A stretch of DNA of 64,000 nt. Origin: Alkalihalobacterium elongatum. Lineage in GTDB: Bacteria; Bacillota; Bacilli; Bacillales; Bacillaceae_F. The stretch lies in the NCBI RefSeq assembly GCF_019024285.1, contig NZ_WMKZ01000018.1, forward strand, positions 21,216 through 85,215. Reading direction: 5' to 3'. The translations under genes and the position numbers were made by a program. Positions 27,445 to 35,730 of this stretch are shown here, piece by piece; the stretch's first letter is position 1, and each line of letters starts with the position of its first letter. The notes under the pieces are model-generated. The model did no database searches, was not told the origin of the DNA, and saw nothing but the letters and a program-made list of their open reading frames with translations.

Positions 27445-27904
27445 ACTCGCTTTCTTCTGATAATTTATTATCATGACATCTATGACAAATTCCATGGAAC
27501 GTTAAACGATGGTCTTTTATTTGAAAGTTCCAATCGCGTTCTACTATTTTCTCAACATCTCCCAGCAGGTCTTCTTGAATTTCATCAACAGAACCACATT
27601 CAATACAAACTAAATGATGATGAAAATGATCTGCTCCTTCTTTTCGCAAATCATAACGCGAAACGCCATCTCCAAAATTAATTTTGTCAACAACTTTAAG
27701 TTCAGTCAAAAGCTCTAGCGTTCTATATACTGTTGCCAAACCTATTTCAGGTGACTTTTCTTTTACTAGAAGGTAAACATCTTCCGCACTTAGATGGTCC
27801 TCTTCATGTTCTAGAAGAACTCTCACTGTTGCTTCTCGCTGTGGCGTCAGCTTATAACTTTGTGAATGAAGCTGTTTCTTTATCCGTTCAACTCGTTTCT
27901 CCAT
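27443..27904 (-). CDS. fur: Fur, ferric uptake repressor
   Basis: A 153-aa Fur-family regulator. Winged-helix DNA-binding domain (residues about 10-85, KLTPQREATVRVLLEHEEDHLSAED) precedes a metal-binding dimerisation domain with HFHHHLVCIECG and the second CxxC in GICHRCHD, forming the structural zinc site. Synteny with yqzK, xerD and spoIIM identifies it as Fur rather than PerR or Zur. GAGGGGGG precedes ATG 27904; earlier in-frame codons have no site. A Per/Fur-type box lies upstream, suggesting PerR control or autoregulation. Confidence 0.93.
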   Translation of the reverse strand: MEKRVERIKKQLHSQSYKLTPQREATVRVLLEHEEDHLSAEDVYLLVKEKSPEIGLATVYRTLELLTELKVVDKINFGDGVSRYDLRKEGADHFHHHLVCIECGSVDEIQEDLLGDVEKIVERDWNFQIKDHRLTFHGICHRCHDNKLSEESE

Positions 27905-27974
27905 TCGTTTACCCCCCTCATTGAAAACACCATAATCTTTATATATTATAATGTTTCCAATTGAAGGTGTCAAA

Positions 27975-27989
27975 GTATAATCATTATTA
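27975..27989 (-). promoter_or_regulatory. Per/Fur-type box in the fur promoter region
   Basis: GTATAATCATTATTA matches the PerR box TTATAATNATTATAA at 12 of 14 defined positions. In Bacillus subtilis fur is a PerR target. It is 70 nt upstream of the fur start. Confidence 0.5.
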
Positions 27990-27994
27990 ATAAC

Positions 27995-28032
27995 TAATTA
28001 TAATTAATTTTAAATAAAATTAATTATAATTA
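27995..28032. repeat. Perfect 18-bp A+T-only inverted repeat between fur and spoIIM
   Basis: TAATTATAATTAATTTTA and its exact complement are separated by AA. It begins at the spoIIM stop codon. It could act as a weak terminator for spoIIM or hold overlapping Fur-family half-sites. Confidence 0.6.
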
Positions 28033-28677
28033 CATTAAATTGCTAACAACTATTTTCATTAAATACGGTGAAACATAGGCCTCAAATGCAGATGCTACTG
28101 CAAGAACAGCTCCTACGCAAAGAATTAGCATCGAATATCGAATAAACAGAGGGAAGATTGGTTGATTACTTCTTTTTATAAATTGATTACGTATCATAAT
28201 TAAAGAAAAAGAAACGGCTCCTGTTGCAACAATGATAAAAGCTGGTACGAGCACAAAATTTTGTGGCATCACTGAAACAAACGAAAGAAGAAATCCTGAC
28301 ATTCCCATTTGGTTAACTAAAAAACCTACAGTAAAGCCTACGACAACCCCTTTTAAGAACAATAAAATAAGTATAACTGGCAAACCAATAATCGATAAAC
28401 CAAGAATCCACATTAACCCTACATATTTTGCATAGTGGGCAAAGCTTTGTGTGAACATTGCTGACGATTGAGCGATCTGTCCATCTGCCACTTGTCCGAA
28501 AAATTGATTTAGATACATATATAGGTCATGTTTTTGAGTAAGACTTAAACTATTTACAATAATCGCACCAAATATAATTCCCATCAAAAATAGGATGATC
28601 GTAAAAATATAAATTGAGCGATTTTCATCTATATGACTGGCCACAACTTGTCCAAAGCGATTACGATTCCCTCTCAT
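28030..28677 (-). CDS. spoIIM: SpoIIM, component of the DMP engulfment complex
   Basis: A 215-aa membrane protein with about five helices. SpoIIM, SpoIID and SpoIIP form the peptidoglycan-remodelling machine that drives engulfment; SpoIIM anchors SpoIIP in the mother-cell membrane. SpoIIM-type segments include ALLGLSIIGLP-like WILGLSIIGLPVILILLFLKG and VMPQNFVLVPAFI. AGGAGGGGC precedes the ATG. A sigma-E-like promoter lies just upstream, in line with mother-cell expression. Position next to fur is conserved. Confidence 0.92.
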   Translation of the reverse strand: MRGNRNRFGQVVASHIDENRSIYIFTIILFLMGIIFGAIIVNSLSLTQKHDLYMYLNQFFGQVADGQIAQSSAMFTQSFAHYAKYVGLMWILGLSIIGLPVILILLFLKGVVVGFTVGFLVNQMGMSGFLLSFVSVMPQNFVLVPAFIIVATGAVSFSLIMIRNQFIKRSNQPIFPLFIRYSMLILCVGAVLAVASAFEAYVSPYLMKIVVSNLM

Positions 28678-28707
28678 AAATGCCCCTCCTAAACATCCTG
28701 TTAATTA

Positions 28708-28737
28708 AATCTATGATATTTAGTAGAGGTCTATGAC
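28708..28737 (-). promoter_or_regulatory. Sigma-E-like promoter of spoIIM
   Basis: Minus strand: GTCATAGA, 14-nt spacer, CATAGATT, close to the sigma-E pattern (GKMATATT-N14-CATACANT). The predicted start is about 25 nt before the spoIIM ATG. Confidence 0.55.
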
Positions 28738-28753
28738 TGTAATCTATTAAATA

Positions 28754-29923
28754 TTATTCGACCTTGCCATATTTTCCAGCACCACCTGCGATGATGGACA
28801 GTTCTCCTGTCCTACTCAAAACAATTGCTTTTGCAATAGGTTCGTTCACAACTTCTTTTAATTGCGAGAAACTTGCTTGGTGAATAATGTTCATTTCATT
28901 TCCGAAATGATCTCTTAATTTTGTTAACGTTTTCGGCCCTAATTTGGGAATGAATTCTAATGGAATTTGATGAACATACGGTGGCCGTTCTACTTTTTTA
29001 TGGTTAGGGTCGCTCAATTCCTGTAGTCTTTCAAATACACCTTTCGTTATTTTCTTACTTAGACAATGCGGACACACAGTATGTTCACCAACATGAGTAA
29101 AGCATATTTCACATGATGTATGATAATATTTACCGAGCCGAGGATTTAAACCGAAATTCTTTATAATATGTCTTCCCTTTTTTTTATGTAGAGCTAAAGC
29201 AAACTCCTCAAAACTGGGTTGCTCCATTTTAATCAATTGGTATTCACGACCTATTTTTTCTAAAGAATGAGCATCAGAGTTAGAGATAAACGATATATGA
29301 GCTAATTCAGAAATTCCATTTACTAGATTGGTGTCAGAGCTTAATCCGAGTTCGATCCCATCAATATCTGAAAGTCGAAACACCTCTGTTAAACTCTCTT
29401 GCACTCCTTTTCCATACACTCCTTTATGTGGTGTAAACGCATGAGCAGGAATAAATAAACCATTAAGTTCTTTTACTTTCAACTGAATGACATCACTTTT
29501 TTCATAAACTCTTTGGGTACTTAAATTAATATTGGTTACACGTTCTGAGAGCCAATCACTAAAGCTTTGCATAGCTTTAATAGTAGGAAAGTATGTTAGG
29601 ATATGAAATGGACCAGCGCAATTCTCAGGGTAGATTTCTAGTTCTGACCCTAAAAGCAGCGTTATTCCATTACGGAACAGAATACCTCCTCCGCTAACTT
29701 CCTCGGCTTCACTTCTCTGAAGACATTCTTTAAGTTCCTCAATAACCTCTGGTGAGTGCGAGTCAATGATACCAATGATATTTAACCCTTTTATACGTTG
29801 ACTATAATCAACAATATTCATTAAAGTTAATGATTTAGAGGCAGTAATTTTAACTGGCTTACCAGAATTAGTTCTTCCAATGTGTATGTGTAAATCAACA
29901 AAGTACTCTGGCAATTGCTTCAC
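28754..29923 (-). CDS. Endonuclease Q family protein (YqxK-like)
   Basis: A 389-aa protein with a PHP-type metal site at the N-terminus (YFVDLHIHIGRTNSG, residues 7-21, and a later DSH and SNSDAHSL), a zinc-finger-like Cys4 (CEICFTHVGEHTVCPHC) and helix-hairpin-helix-like C-terminus (FIPKLGPKTLTKLRDHF). This is the architecture of EndoQ, a nuclease that cuts 5' to deaminated bases (uracil, hypoxanthine) in archaea and some Bacilli. It ends 1 nt from nudF, and the two are likely coupled. Confidence 0.85.
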   Translation of the reverse strand: MKQLPEYFVDLHIHIGRTNSGKPVKITASKSLTLMNIVDYSQRIKGLNIIGIIDSHSPEVIEELKECLQRSEAEEVSGGGILFRNGITLLLGSELEIYPENCAGPFHILTYFPTIKAMQSFSDWLSERVTNINLSTQRVYEKSDVIQLKVKELNGLFIPAHAFTPHKGVYGKGVQESLTEVFRLSDIDGIELGLSSDTNLVNGISELAHISFISNSDAHSLEKIGREYQLIKMEQPSFEEFALALHKKKGRHIIKNFGLNPRLGKYYHTSCEICFTHVGEHTVCPHCLSKKITKGVFERLQELSDPNHKKVERPPYVHQIPLEFIPKLGPKTLTKLRDHFGNEMNIIHQASFSQLKEVVNEPIAKAIVLSRTGELSIIAGGAGKYGKVE

Positions 29924-29924
29924 C

Positions 29925-30467
29925 CTACTTCTGATTTCGGAGTCTTAACCATTGAACAGCGAAAGCCGTTTTTGCATCAAAGATCTCATTGGTTTCAATC
30001 ATCTTCTCAGCTTCCTCCAATGTAACTTCGATTTTTTCTACAAATTCATCTTCATCTGTATTCTCAACCCCTGGTTCGAGTTGGTCGGTGTAAAAAATAT
30101 GCACCAACTCATCAGCAAAACCTGGTGAGGTATAAAAAGAAATCACTTTTTTGAGTTGATTGGTCTTATACGCTGTTTCCTCTTCTAGTTCTCTCATGGC
30201 GCACACTTCAGGCTTCTCTCCTTTTTCTAGCTTACCTGCAGGTATTTCTACTATTGCCCGCTCTAATGCTTTTCTAAACTGGCGTATAAGAACGATTTTC
30301 CCTTCCTTCGTAACAGGGATGATTGCTACTGCTCCTGGGTGCTTGACTAACTCACGCTTACTTGAGTTTCCATCTGGTAGCTCAACATCCTCAAGGACAA
30401 CATCAATAATTTTTCCTTCATATAATGTCTCTGACTTTAGTGTCTTTTCATAGAATTGCTTCGACAT
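29925..30467 (-). CDS. nudF: NudF, ADP-ribose pyrophosphatase
   Basis: A 180-aa Nudix hydrolase. The Nudix box is visible as GKLEKGEKPEVCAMRELEEE (G-x5-E-x7-REUxEE), and GAVAIIPVTKEGKIVLIRQFR upstream is typical of ADP-ribose pyrophosphatases. It converts ADP-ribose to AMP and ribose 5-phosphate. In Bacillus subtilis nudF (yqkG) has the same neighbours. The start at 30467 has AGGAG upstream. Confidence 0.93.
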   Translation of the reverse strand: MSKQFYEKTLKSETLYEGKIIDVVLEDVELPDGNSSKRELVKHPGAVAIIPVTKEGKIVLIRQFRKALERAIVEIPAGKLEKGEKPEVCAMRELEEETAYKTNQLKKVISFYTSPGFADELVHIFYTDQLEPGVENTDEDEFVEKIEVTLEEAEKMIETNEIFDAKTAFAVQWLRLRNQK

Positions 30468-30495
30468 ACAATCTCCTCCCAGTTCTAAATCATTT

Positions 30496-30523
30496 TCATA
30501 TTACATACAGTCTATCATAGTGT
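30496..30523 (+). promoter_or_regulatory. Sigma-E-like promoter of mciZ
   Basis: TCATATT, 13-nt spacer, CATAGTGT resembles the sigma-E consensus (ATATT and CATACANT). It is 33 nt before the mciZ start. mciZ is sigma-E dependent in Bacillus subtilis. Confidence 0.5.
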
Positions 30524-30555
30524 TTTAGAAAACTTACCACTCAAGAGGTGAATTC

Positions 30556-30687
30556 ATGAAAGTATATATAACAGATAAAGGTGTTACGTTAGTCGGTAAA
30601 GCTTGGCAAGTGAAAACGATCTTAAAACAATATATGAAGAAGTATGAGACCGTCGAACAATGGCGTAATGCCAATACAAAACGGTAA
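30556..30687 (+). CDS. mciZ: MciZ, mother cell inhibitor of FtsZ (43 aa)
   Basis: A 43-aa protein starting MKVYITDKGVTLVGKAWQV. The KGVxLVGKAW core and basic helix match Bacillus subtilis MciZ (40 aa), a peptide that caps FtsZ filaments in the mother cell after sigma-E activation. AAGAGGTG lies 7 nt before the ATG. It is divergent from nudF and its stop lies 2 nt from the end of the converging DUF3866 gene, so no terminator fits between. Synteny beside nudF supports the call. Such small genes are often left unannotated. Confidence 0.85.
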   Translation: MKVYITDKGVTLVGKAWQVKTILKQYMKKYETVEQWRNANTKR

Positions 30688-30689
30688 CC

Positions 30690-31763
30690 TCATTTCTTCT
30701 CAACGGCAGTAAAAACAGCTGCTGCAACTGTATAAAAAAACGTTGGGTCATCTTCATAGGTTCTCCCCATCGTTTTTATTTGTTTAGGATAAGATAATAA
30801 AGCACCTTTCAGCTCATGTTCATATCGTTTACTTTCTACCCAAATTATTGAATGCTTCTCTTGTATTGACTTTACTTGTTGCTCAAGGACTTTTTGCTTC
30901 TCCTCTGTTGCTAGAACTGGTAATGGTACAATACTTCTATTCCATGTGAATTTCTTCAAAGGTGTTAAAGTATGATGGCTAATTCCATAATGTCTTTCTC
31001 TCTTGTCAGCAAATGAAACTCTTGGGATCCATACTGGTTGCCCGTCTAAACTATTAACAATGTTTGCCCAATTTGCTAACTCCATCCCGCTAAACCCGTA
31101 AACGGTACCCGTTCCAACTACACCAGGTCCAAGGATGATAAGAATGACATCACTCTTTAATTTTTGATTGGCATATTGAAGTGCTGTAATTAAATTTATC
31201 GCTTCAAACTCTCCACCAAACGCCTGCCCAACAGTAATTGAATGAAAATTCTTCTCCTTGTCCAAAATCCTCATATGTTCACTTAATTTTAGCGGCAATG
31301 CTGCTTCATCACTAATAATAGCGGTTAACTTCATATTATGAGAAAAACTATTCATAAGGCCATAAACTAGTGGTAGCATGCTATGCAATTCAGCTAGCAA
31401 AATTCGCTTCCCGCTTAAACTAAACGATGTATGAAATAGCGAGTGGTCCACGCTCTCTTGTGCCTCCACAGCAAGAATGCTATGTTGATTAGGCATATAT
31501 CTCGCTTTCATAATGTGGCCATTAGTGGCTTCTTCCTGATAAGAAAGTGCATGAGGAATGGACTTAACAATATCCCAACCTCCTGTACCTAAATTAAGCT
31601 CAGTAGCCGTTATGTTAACGACAATTTCTTGTTGTTCCTGTACTTCTGGAAAGAAGCTACGATACAATATCGCACGACCCGCTCCCCCTGATGTTTCCAA
31701 TAGTTGAATATCTTTATCTTCAAATAGAATACTTTTTACAGTTACTCTCTCATCCCTATACAT
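30690..31763 (-). CDS. DUF3866 family protein
   Basis: A 357-aa protein I recognise as DUF3866, a family of unknown function. A small N-terminal beta part (about residues 1-120) is followed by a Rossmann-like stretch (LLAELHSMLPLVYGL, then ILGPGVVGTGTVYGFSGMELANWANIV). No catalytic residues can be named with confidence. It converges on mciZ with a 2-nt gap. No signal peptide or membrane helix was seen. Confidence 0.7.
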   Translation of the reverse strand: MYRDERVTVKSILFEDKDIQLLETSGGAGRAILYRSFFPEVQEQQEIVVNITATELNLGTGGWDIVKSIPHALSYQEEATNGHIMKARYMPNQHSILAVEAQESVDHSLFHTSFSLSGKRILLAELHSMLPLVYGLMNSFSHNMKLTAIISDEAALPLKLSEHMRILDKEKNFHSITVGQAFGGEFEAINLITALQYANQKLKSDVILIILGPGVVGTGTVYGFSGMELANWANIVNSLDGQPVWIPRVSFADKRERHYGISHHTLTPLKKFTWNRSIVPLPVLATEEKQKVLEQQVKSIQEKHSIIWVESKRYEHELKGALLSYPKQIKTMGRTYEDDPTFFYTVAAAVFTAVEKK

Positions 31764-31827
31764 AACAACACACTCCTACTCCATAAACACACCCCTACTA
31801 TCATAACCAATATTTAACAAAATATGT

Positions 31828-31840
31828 GGTGCCAGGCACC
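31828..31840. repeat. GGTGCC-A-GGCACC intergenic palindrome
   Basis: A 13-nt palindrome in the gap after the TlpA-like gene. The words GGTGCCxGGCACC are commonly seen between genes in Bacillus genomes (recollection). No function is known to me. Confidence 0.5.
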
Positions 31841-31860
31841 TTCACTGCTGTAAATTATTA

Positions 31861-31887
31861 AAGGAGACTGATTTATTCAGTCTCCTC
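31861..31887 (-). terminator. Terminator overlapping the 3' end of the TlpA-like gene
   Basis: Minus strand AGGAGACTGA and TCAGTCTCCT form a perfect 10-bp stem followed by TTTAATAATTT. The first arm lies in the last codons of the gene and includes the stop. Confidence 0.7.
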
Positions 31888-32427
31888 GGCGATAGGCAGT
31901 ACTAGACGTTCAAGCATTTCATAGTTAACTTCACCACGAACTACTTGTTGTATCACTCGTTCCCTATCAATAATATATGTCATCGGAAACCCAGGAGGTT
32001 GATACGTATTATTGACCTCTCCTTCTTTATCTAGCAGAGTCGGTAAAGTAACATTCACTTCCTCCATAAAGTTTTGTATATCTTCTTCAACCGTTGCTCT
32101 CCGTTCGTAGTAATACATATTTACAGTGACTACTTTAATGCCTAAATCACCGTAATCTTCTTGAAATTGCATAAAGTCAGGCATTTCATCTTTACAAGGC
32201 GGACACCAAGTTGCCCAAAAATTTAAGATGATGACGTCTCCTTCATAATCAGACAAGGAGGCCTCAACACCTTCTTCCTCTCCCCAGACAGGTAAGGTGA
32301 AATCAATTGCCTTCAACCCTTTCTCAACACCTAGTGGTTTCTCACGATCAGTTACGATGACAAAGATAATTAAGCCAGCAGCAATTACTAAAGTTAAAAT
32401 ACTAATCAAACGCCTATTCACTATCAT
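31873..32427 (-). CDS. TlpA/ResA-like membrane-anchored thiol-disulfide oxidoreductase
   Basis: A 184-aa thioredoxin-fold protein held by one N-terminal helix (residues about 8-25, LISILTLVIAAGLIIFVIV). The redox motif is WATWCPPCKDEM and the cis-proline loop is PPGFPMTYIIDRE. It faces outside and probably keeps cysteines of cytochromes or other secreted proteins reduced. It is not beside cytochrome c genes, so its partner is open. The gene is monocistronic. Confidence 0.88.
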   Translation of the reverse strand: MIVNRRLISILTLVIAAGLIIFVIVTDREKPLGVEKGLKAIDFTLPVWGEEEGVEASLSDYEGDVIILNFWATWCPPCKDEMPDFMQFQEDYGDLGIKVVTVNMYYYERRATVEEDIQNFMEEVNVTLPTLLDKEGEVNNTYQPPGFPMTYIIDRERVIQQVVRGEVNYEMLERLVLPIAEETE

Positions 32428-32627
32428 TCCCTCATTCCTACCCAGAACTTCATATACGCCACTATAATAACATGGTTCTAAATTAATTACCTAAAATTAG
32501 ATGACAATCTTATTACATTGTTATATTTTTTTTATCAAATTGTTTCTTTATTATTCTCTCAATTTTTGCTAGAATTAACACGGCTTAGTTAATTTATTTA
32601 TTGTGCTCATTTAGAAAGGGGCTTATT

Positions 32628-33458
32628 ATGTCTATCATTGAAGCATTTATATTTGGTCTCGTCCAAGGAATTACTGAATTCTTACCAGTATCAAGTACAG
32701 CTCATATCGTTATTACGCAAATGATCTTTGGATATACATTTCCTGGTCTTGCGTTTGAGATTTATCTACACTTAGCTTCTATACTAGCAGTAATGATTTA
32801 CTTCAGAAGAGATATCGTCGATGTAGTAACAGGATTTTTTAAATTCTTTGTCGATCGTTCAAAAGAAAATAAAGTTCATTTCTTTTTTGGAACTTATATC
32901 ATAGTAGCTACAGGAATCACGGGTGGACTTGGTATGTTATTAAAAGATGTTGTTGGTGACACCATGAAAACTCCATACTTCATCGCCGCAGCATTAACGG
33001 TAACAGGACTTTCACTTATTTTTATCGAAAGATTCCACAAATACGGTTCACGTACTGAAAAGGATATGACATTTAAGGATTCTATTGTCGTTGGTTTAGG
33101 TCAAACCCTTGCAGTTTTACCAGGTATCTCAAGATCTGGTGCAACTTTAATCGTTGCCCTTCTAGCAGGTTTAAGTAGAGATACCGCTGTACGTTATTCT
33201 TTCTTACTCGTTATCCCAGTAATTCTCGGTTCCTCTGTTTTAGCATTAGATGAACTTGGTTCAGGAATGTTTAGTTCAATCGGTGCACCAGCACTAATTG
33301 TTTCATTTATTTCAACGTTTATCTTTTCTTGGTTAGGTATTGTTTGGTTAATTGAGTTCCTAAAGAAAAGCAAACTTTTCTATTTTGCAATTTATTGCTT
33401 TATAGTTGCAATCCTTGTTGCATTGTTTATTAATCCTGATACAGTTATGGATATCTAA
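32628..33458 (+). CDS. uppP: UppP (BacA), undecaprenyl-diphosphatase
   Basis: A 276-aa membrane enzyme with about eight helices that dephosphorylates undecaprenyl pyrophosphate to recycle the peptidoglycan lipid carrier; also gives bacitracin resistance. Signature motifs are GITEFLPVSSTAHIVI and LPGISRSGATLIVALLAGLSR. I chose ATG 32628 because AAAGGGG precedes it; an in-frame start 27 nt earlier has no such site. It is monocistronic and has a terminator. Confidence 0.96.
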   Translation: MSIIEAFIFGLVQGITEFLPVSSTAHIVITQMIFGYTFPGLAFEIYLHLASILAVMIYFRRDIVDVVTGFFKFFVDRSKENKVHFFFGTYIIVATGITGGLGMLLKDVVGDTMKTPYFIAAALTVTGLSLIFIERFHKYGSRTEKDMTFKDSIVVGLGQTLAVLPGISRSGATLIVALLAGLSRDTAVRYSFLLVIPVILGSSVLALDELGSGMFSSIGAPALIVSFISTFIFSWLGIVWLIEFLKKSKLFYFAIYCFIVAILVALFINPDTVMDI

Positions 33459-33466
33459 TAATTTAA

Positions 33467-33501
33467 CAAAAAGACTGACGCAAATGTGTCAGTCTTTTTG
33501 T
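33467..33501. terminator. Terminator shared by uppP and the COG0523 gene
   Basis: AAAAAGACTGAC and GTCAGTCTTTTT form a 12-bp stem with an 8-nt loop, with A and T runs on both sides, so it can act in both directions. Confidence 0.85.
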
Positions 33502-33505
33502 TACC

Positions 33506-34495
33506 CTATAGATGAACTAACTGTTGAAAGTTTTTTCTTATTTTTTCTCCGTTCAATTCGCTTCCAATTAAAATAATACAGGGCTTCGCTACTAATTGAT
33601 CATTAGCGCGATGTAACATCAACTGACCAGAGGCATATTGATACTGAAACAATTGTGGAGTCTCTGTTAATTGAATGATACCTTTACTTCTTACAACTTC
33701 AGGCATACTTTGCAGCCACTTTTCAAAGCCAACCCTATCCACTGCTGGTATGTCACGTAGTGTAATTGCTTCAAACATATGGTTATGTTGGTGATGGCTG
33801 TGGTCATGATCGTGATGCTCGTGTTCCTTGCAGCCGCAACTATCATCACAAGTAGCAATGGAATAGTCCCGATTTAAAACTCTTTCCTTTAATAGAACAT
33901 CCGTACTAAGCTCACCATGTGTTGTCTCAATCAATTCAGCTCGCTTATCTACTAAATCTCCTACTTTTTTTCTAACCTTTGTTAATTCCCGATCCTTTGC
34001 TAAGTCAATTTTATTCAATACAACTAGCGATGATGAATTTATTTGCTTTTTTAATATATCTCTTATTTCTTTTGAGCTTGAGAAGATACTTTGATATTCT
34101 AAAAACTTACTGCCATCCACCATTCCAATAGTGGAAACTAACTTAACTTTATCAATTAAAGAGGGATGCGTTAATGCTTCTATAATCTCTGAAGGATCTG
34201 CCACTCCAGTTCCTTCTATAAAAAGAATATCAACATCTTCATTCACATCTAAAAATAGTGATAGTTCTCGCGTCATATCGGCAGAAATTGTACAACAAAT
34301 ACATCCGTTTAACATCTCTACCATTCGCTCTTTATCAAATAGCCCTTCTTCGACATTAACTTCTCCCAATTCATTTAAAATAAGAGCAGGATTAAAACCT
34401 TTATTTTTCACTGCATGTACAGCTTTTTGGAGAACTGTTGTCTTCCCACTTCCTAGAAAGCCTGTAATTAAATATACTGGAATGGATTTAGCCAT
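33506..34495 (-). CDS. COG0523-family P-loop GTPase, putative zinc metallochaperone
   Basis: A 329-aa CobW/ZigA/YciC-type GTPase. Walker A is GFLGSGKTT (residues 12-20), the metal motif is NGCICC (63-68), and NKID-type VVLNKIDLA follows. A His-rich loop (HEHHDHDHSHHQHNH) near residue 230 precedes the CobW C-terminal domain. Family members insert or traffic zinc under zinc limitation. The ATG at 34495 has AAAGGTGG at 8 nt. It is divergent from a permease pair, with a Zur-like box in the gap. Confidence 0.88.
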   Translation of the reverse strand: MAKSIPVYLITGFLGSGKTTVLQKAVHAVKNKGFNPALILNELGEVNVEEGLFDKERMVEMLNGCICCTISADMTRELSLFLDVNEDVDILFIEGTGVADPSEIIEALTHPSLIDKVKLVSTIGMVDGSKFLEYQSIFSSSKEIRDILKKQINSSSLVVLNKIDLAKDRELTKVRKKVGDLVDKRAELIETTHGELSTDVLLKERVLNRDYSIATCDDSCGCKEHEHHDHDHSHHQHNHMFEAITLRDIPAVDRVGFEKWLQSMPEVVRSKGIIQLTETPQLFQYQYASGQLMLHRANDQLVAKPCIILIGSELNGEKIRKNFQQLVHL

Positions 34496-34559
34496 TGTTA
34501 GAACCACCTTTATGAACATAATCTATCAGAAATAAGCATACAATAAATATAGTTTTTAC

Positions 34560-34584
34560 ACAAATAAGAATCATTACTATTTGT
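34560..34584. promoter_or_regulatory. Zur-like palindrome between COG0523 GTPase and permease
   Basis: Arms ACAAATA and TATTTGT flank the centre AGAATCATTAC; 10 of 12 base pairs of the 25-nt palindrome match. The centre AATCATT is the core of Fur-family operators and the COG0523 family is typically under Zur in Bacillus. It lies 65 nt from the GTPase start and about 105 nt from the permease start. Confidence 0.55.
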
Positions 34585-34689
34585 GTACTTCATTTCATTT
34601 TCTTGACAAATTATTCTGCTACTACGAAACATATATCATCTATGTTAAAATACTATTTAGTTAGAAATCTACCTTTTTAGGAGAGAATT

Positions 34690-35709
34690 ATGAACTTAAA
34701 AACTTCAGTTTCATCATGGATGAAAGATTTATTCGGAGTCGTCTTACTAGTGTTTTTCCTTCTGCTGTTCTTTAACATTGAACGTTTCAAAGAAGGAACC
34801 TTTCCAATATCTGATGTGATGCTTAATGTAAATACAATTTTTCTTGGAATTGTCATTGAGGCTGTTCCTTTTATTTTGCTCGGGGTGTTTGTATCTGCCC
34901 TGATACAAATCTATGTTTCAGAAGATGCACTGCAACGTTACTTACCGAAAAACGCCTACATGGCACTATTACCAGCAGCTGTCCTAGGAGCAATTTTCCC
35001 GATTTGTGAATGTGCAATCATTCCAGTCGTACGCCGCCTTATAAAAAAAGGAATGCCGCTTCATGTTGGTGTTGTGTTTTTAGTTGCTGCTCCAATTTTA
35101 AATCCAGTTGTTGCTGCCTCTACCTTCTACGCTTTCCGTACAGATTTAACTGTCCTTTACGCCAGAATGGGACTAGCCTTTGTGTTAGCGATTATTATCG
35201 GGGCGATTATGTACCTATTATTTAAAAATAGAGATCAACTGAAGTGGACGAAAGAAGAGTTGACGGGACGTGTAATGATCCCAATTCAAACAACTAAAAA
35301 ACCAAACCGAGTTAAACAAACTCTTTACCATGCTGCTGACGAATTTTTCTTAATGGGAAAATATTTAATTGCGGGTGCATTTATAGCCGCATTATTCCAA
35401 ACGTTACTAGATCGAAATGTCCTGCTAACTATTGGGAGCAATGAGTGGTCATCAACAGGTGTAATGATGGCTTTCGCGTTTATTCTCTCCTTATGTTCGG
35501 AAGCGGATGCCTTTGTTGCAGCTTCATTCGGCAACACTTTTACTACAGGATCTATTATTGCATTTTTAGTTTACGGACCAATGTTAGACCTTAAGAACAC
35601 GATAATGTTATTTGCGTTTTTTCGAGCAAAGTTTGTAATTAGTTTTATGCTCGTTGTTACTGCAGTTGTGTTCATTTCGGTTCTATCACTTCAACTATTT
35701 GTATTATAA
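34690..35709 (+). CDS. DUF318/UPF0718 family permease (YcgR-like)
   Basis: A 339-aa membrane protein with about eight helices. The conserved Cys motif is FPICECAIIPVVRRL (residues about 104-118), and the sequence ends with the family signature SLCSEADAFVAASF. Related proteins include YcgR of Bacillus subtilis and ArsP-type permeases. The substrate is unknown; the CEC motif hints at a metal or metalloid. It forms an operon with the DUF1980 gene, 21 nt downstream. AGGAGAG precedes the ATG. A paralogue is at 62705-63703. Confidence 0.87.
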   Translation: MNLKTSVSSWMKDLFGVVLLVFFLLLFFNIERFKEGTFPISDVMLNVNTIFLGIVIEAVPFILLGVFVSALIQIYVSEDALQRYLPKNAYMALLPAAVLGAIFPICECAIIPVVRRLIKKGMPLHVGVVFLVAAPILNPVVAASTFYAFRTDLTVLYARMGLAFVLAIIIGAIMYLLFKNRDQLKWTKEELTGRVMIPIQTTKKPNRVKQTLYHAADEFFLMGKYLIAGAFIAALFQTLLDRNVLLTIGSNEWSSTGVMMAFAFILSLCSEADAFVAASFGNTFTTGSIIAFLVYGPMLDLKNTIMLFAFFRAKFVISFMLVVTAVVFISVLSLQLFVL

Positions 35710-35730
35710 TAGATAAATAGGAGGGATAAA

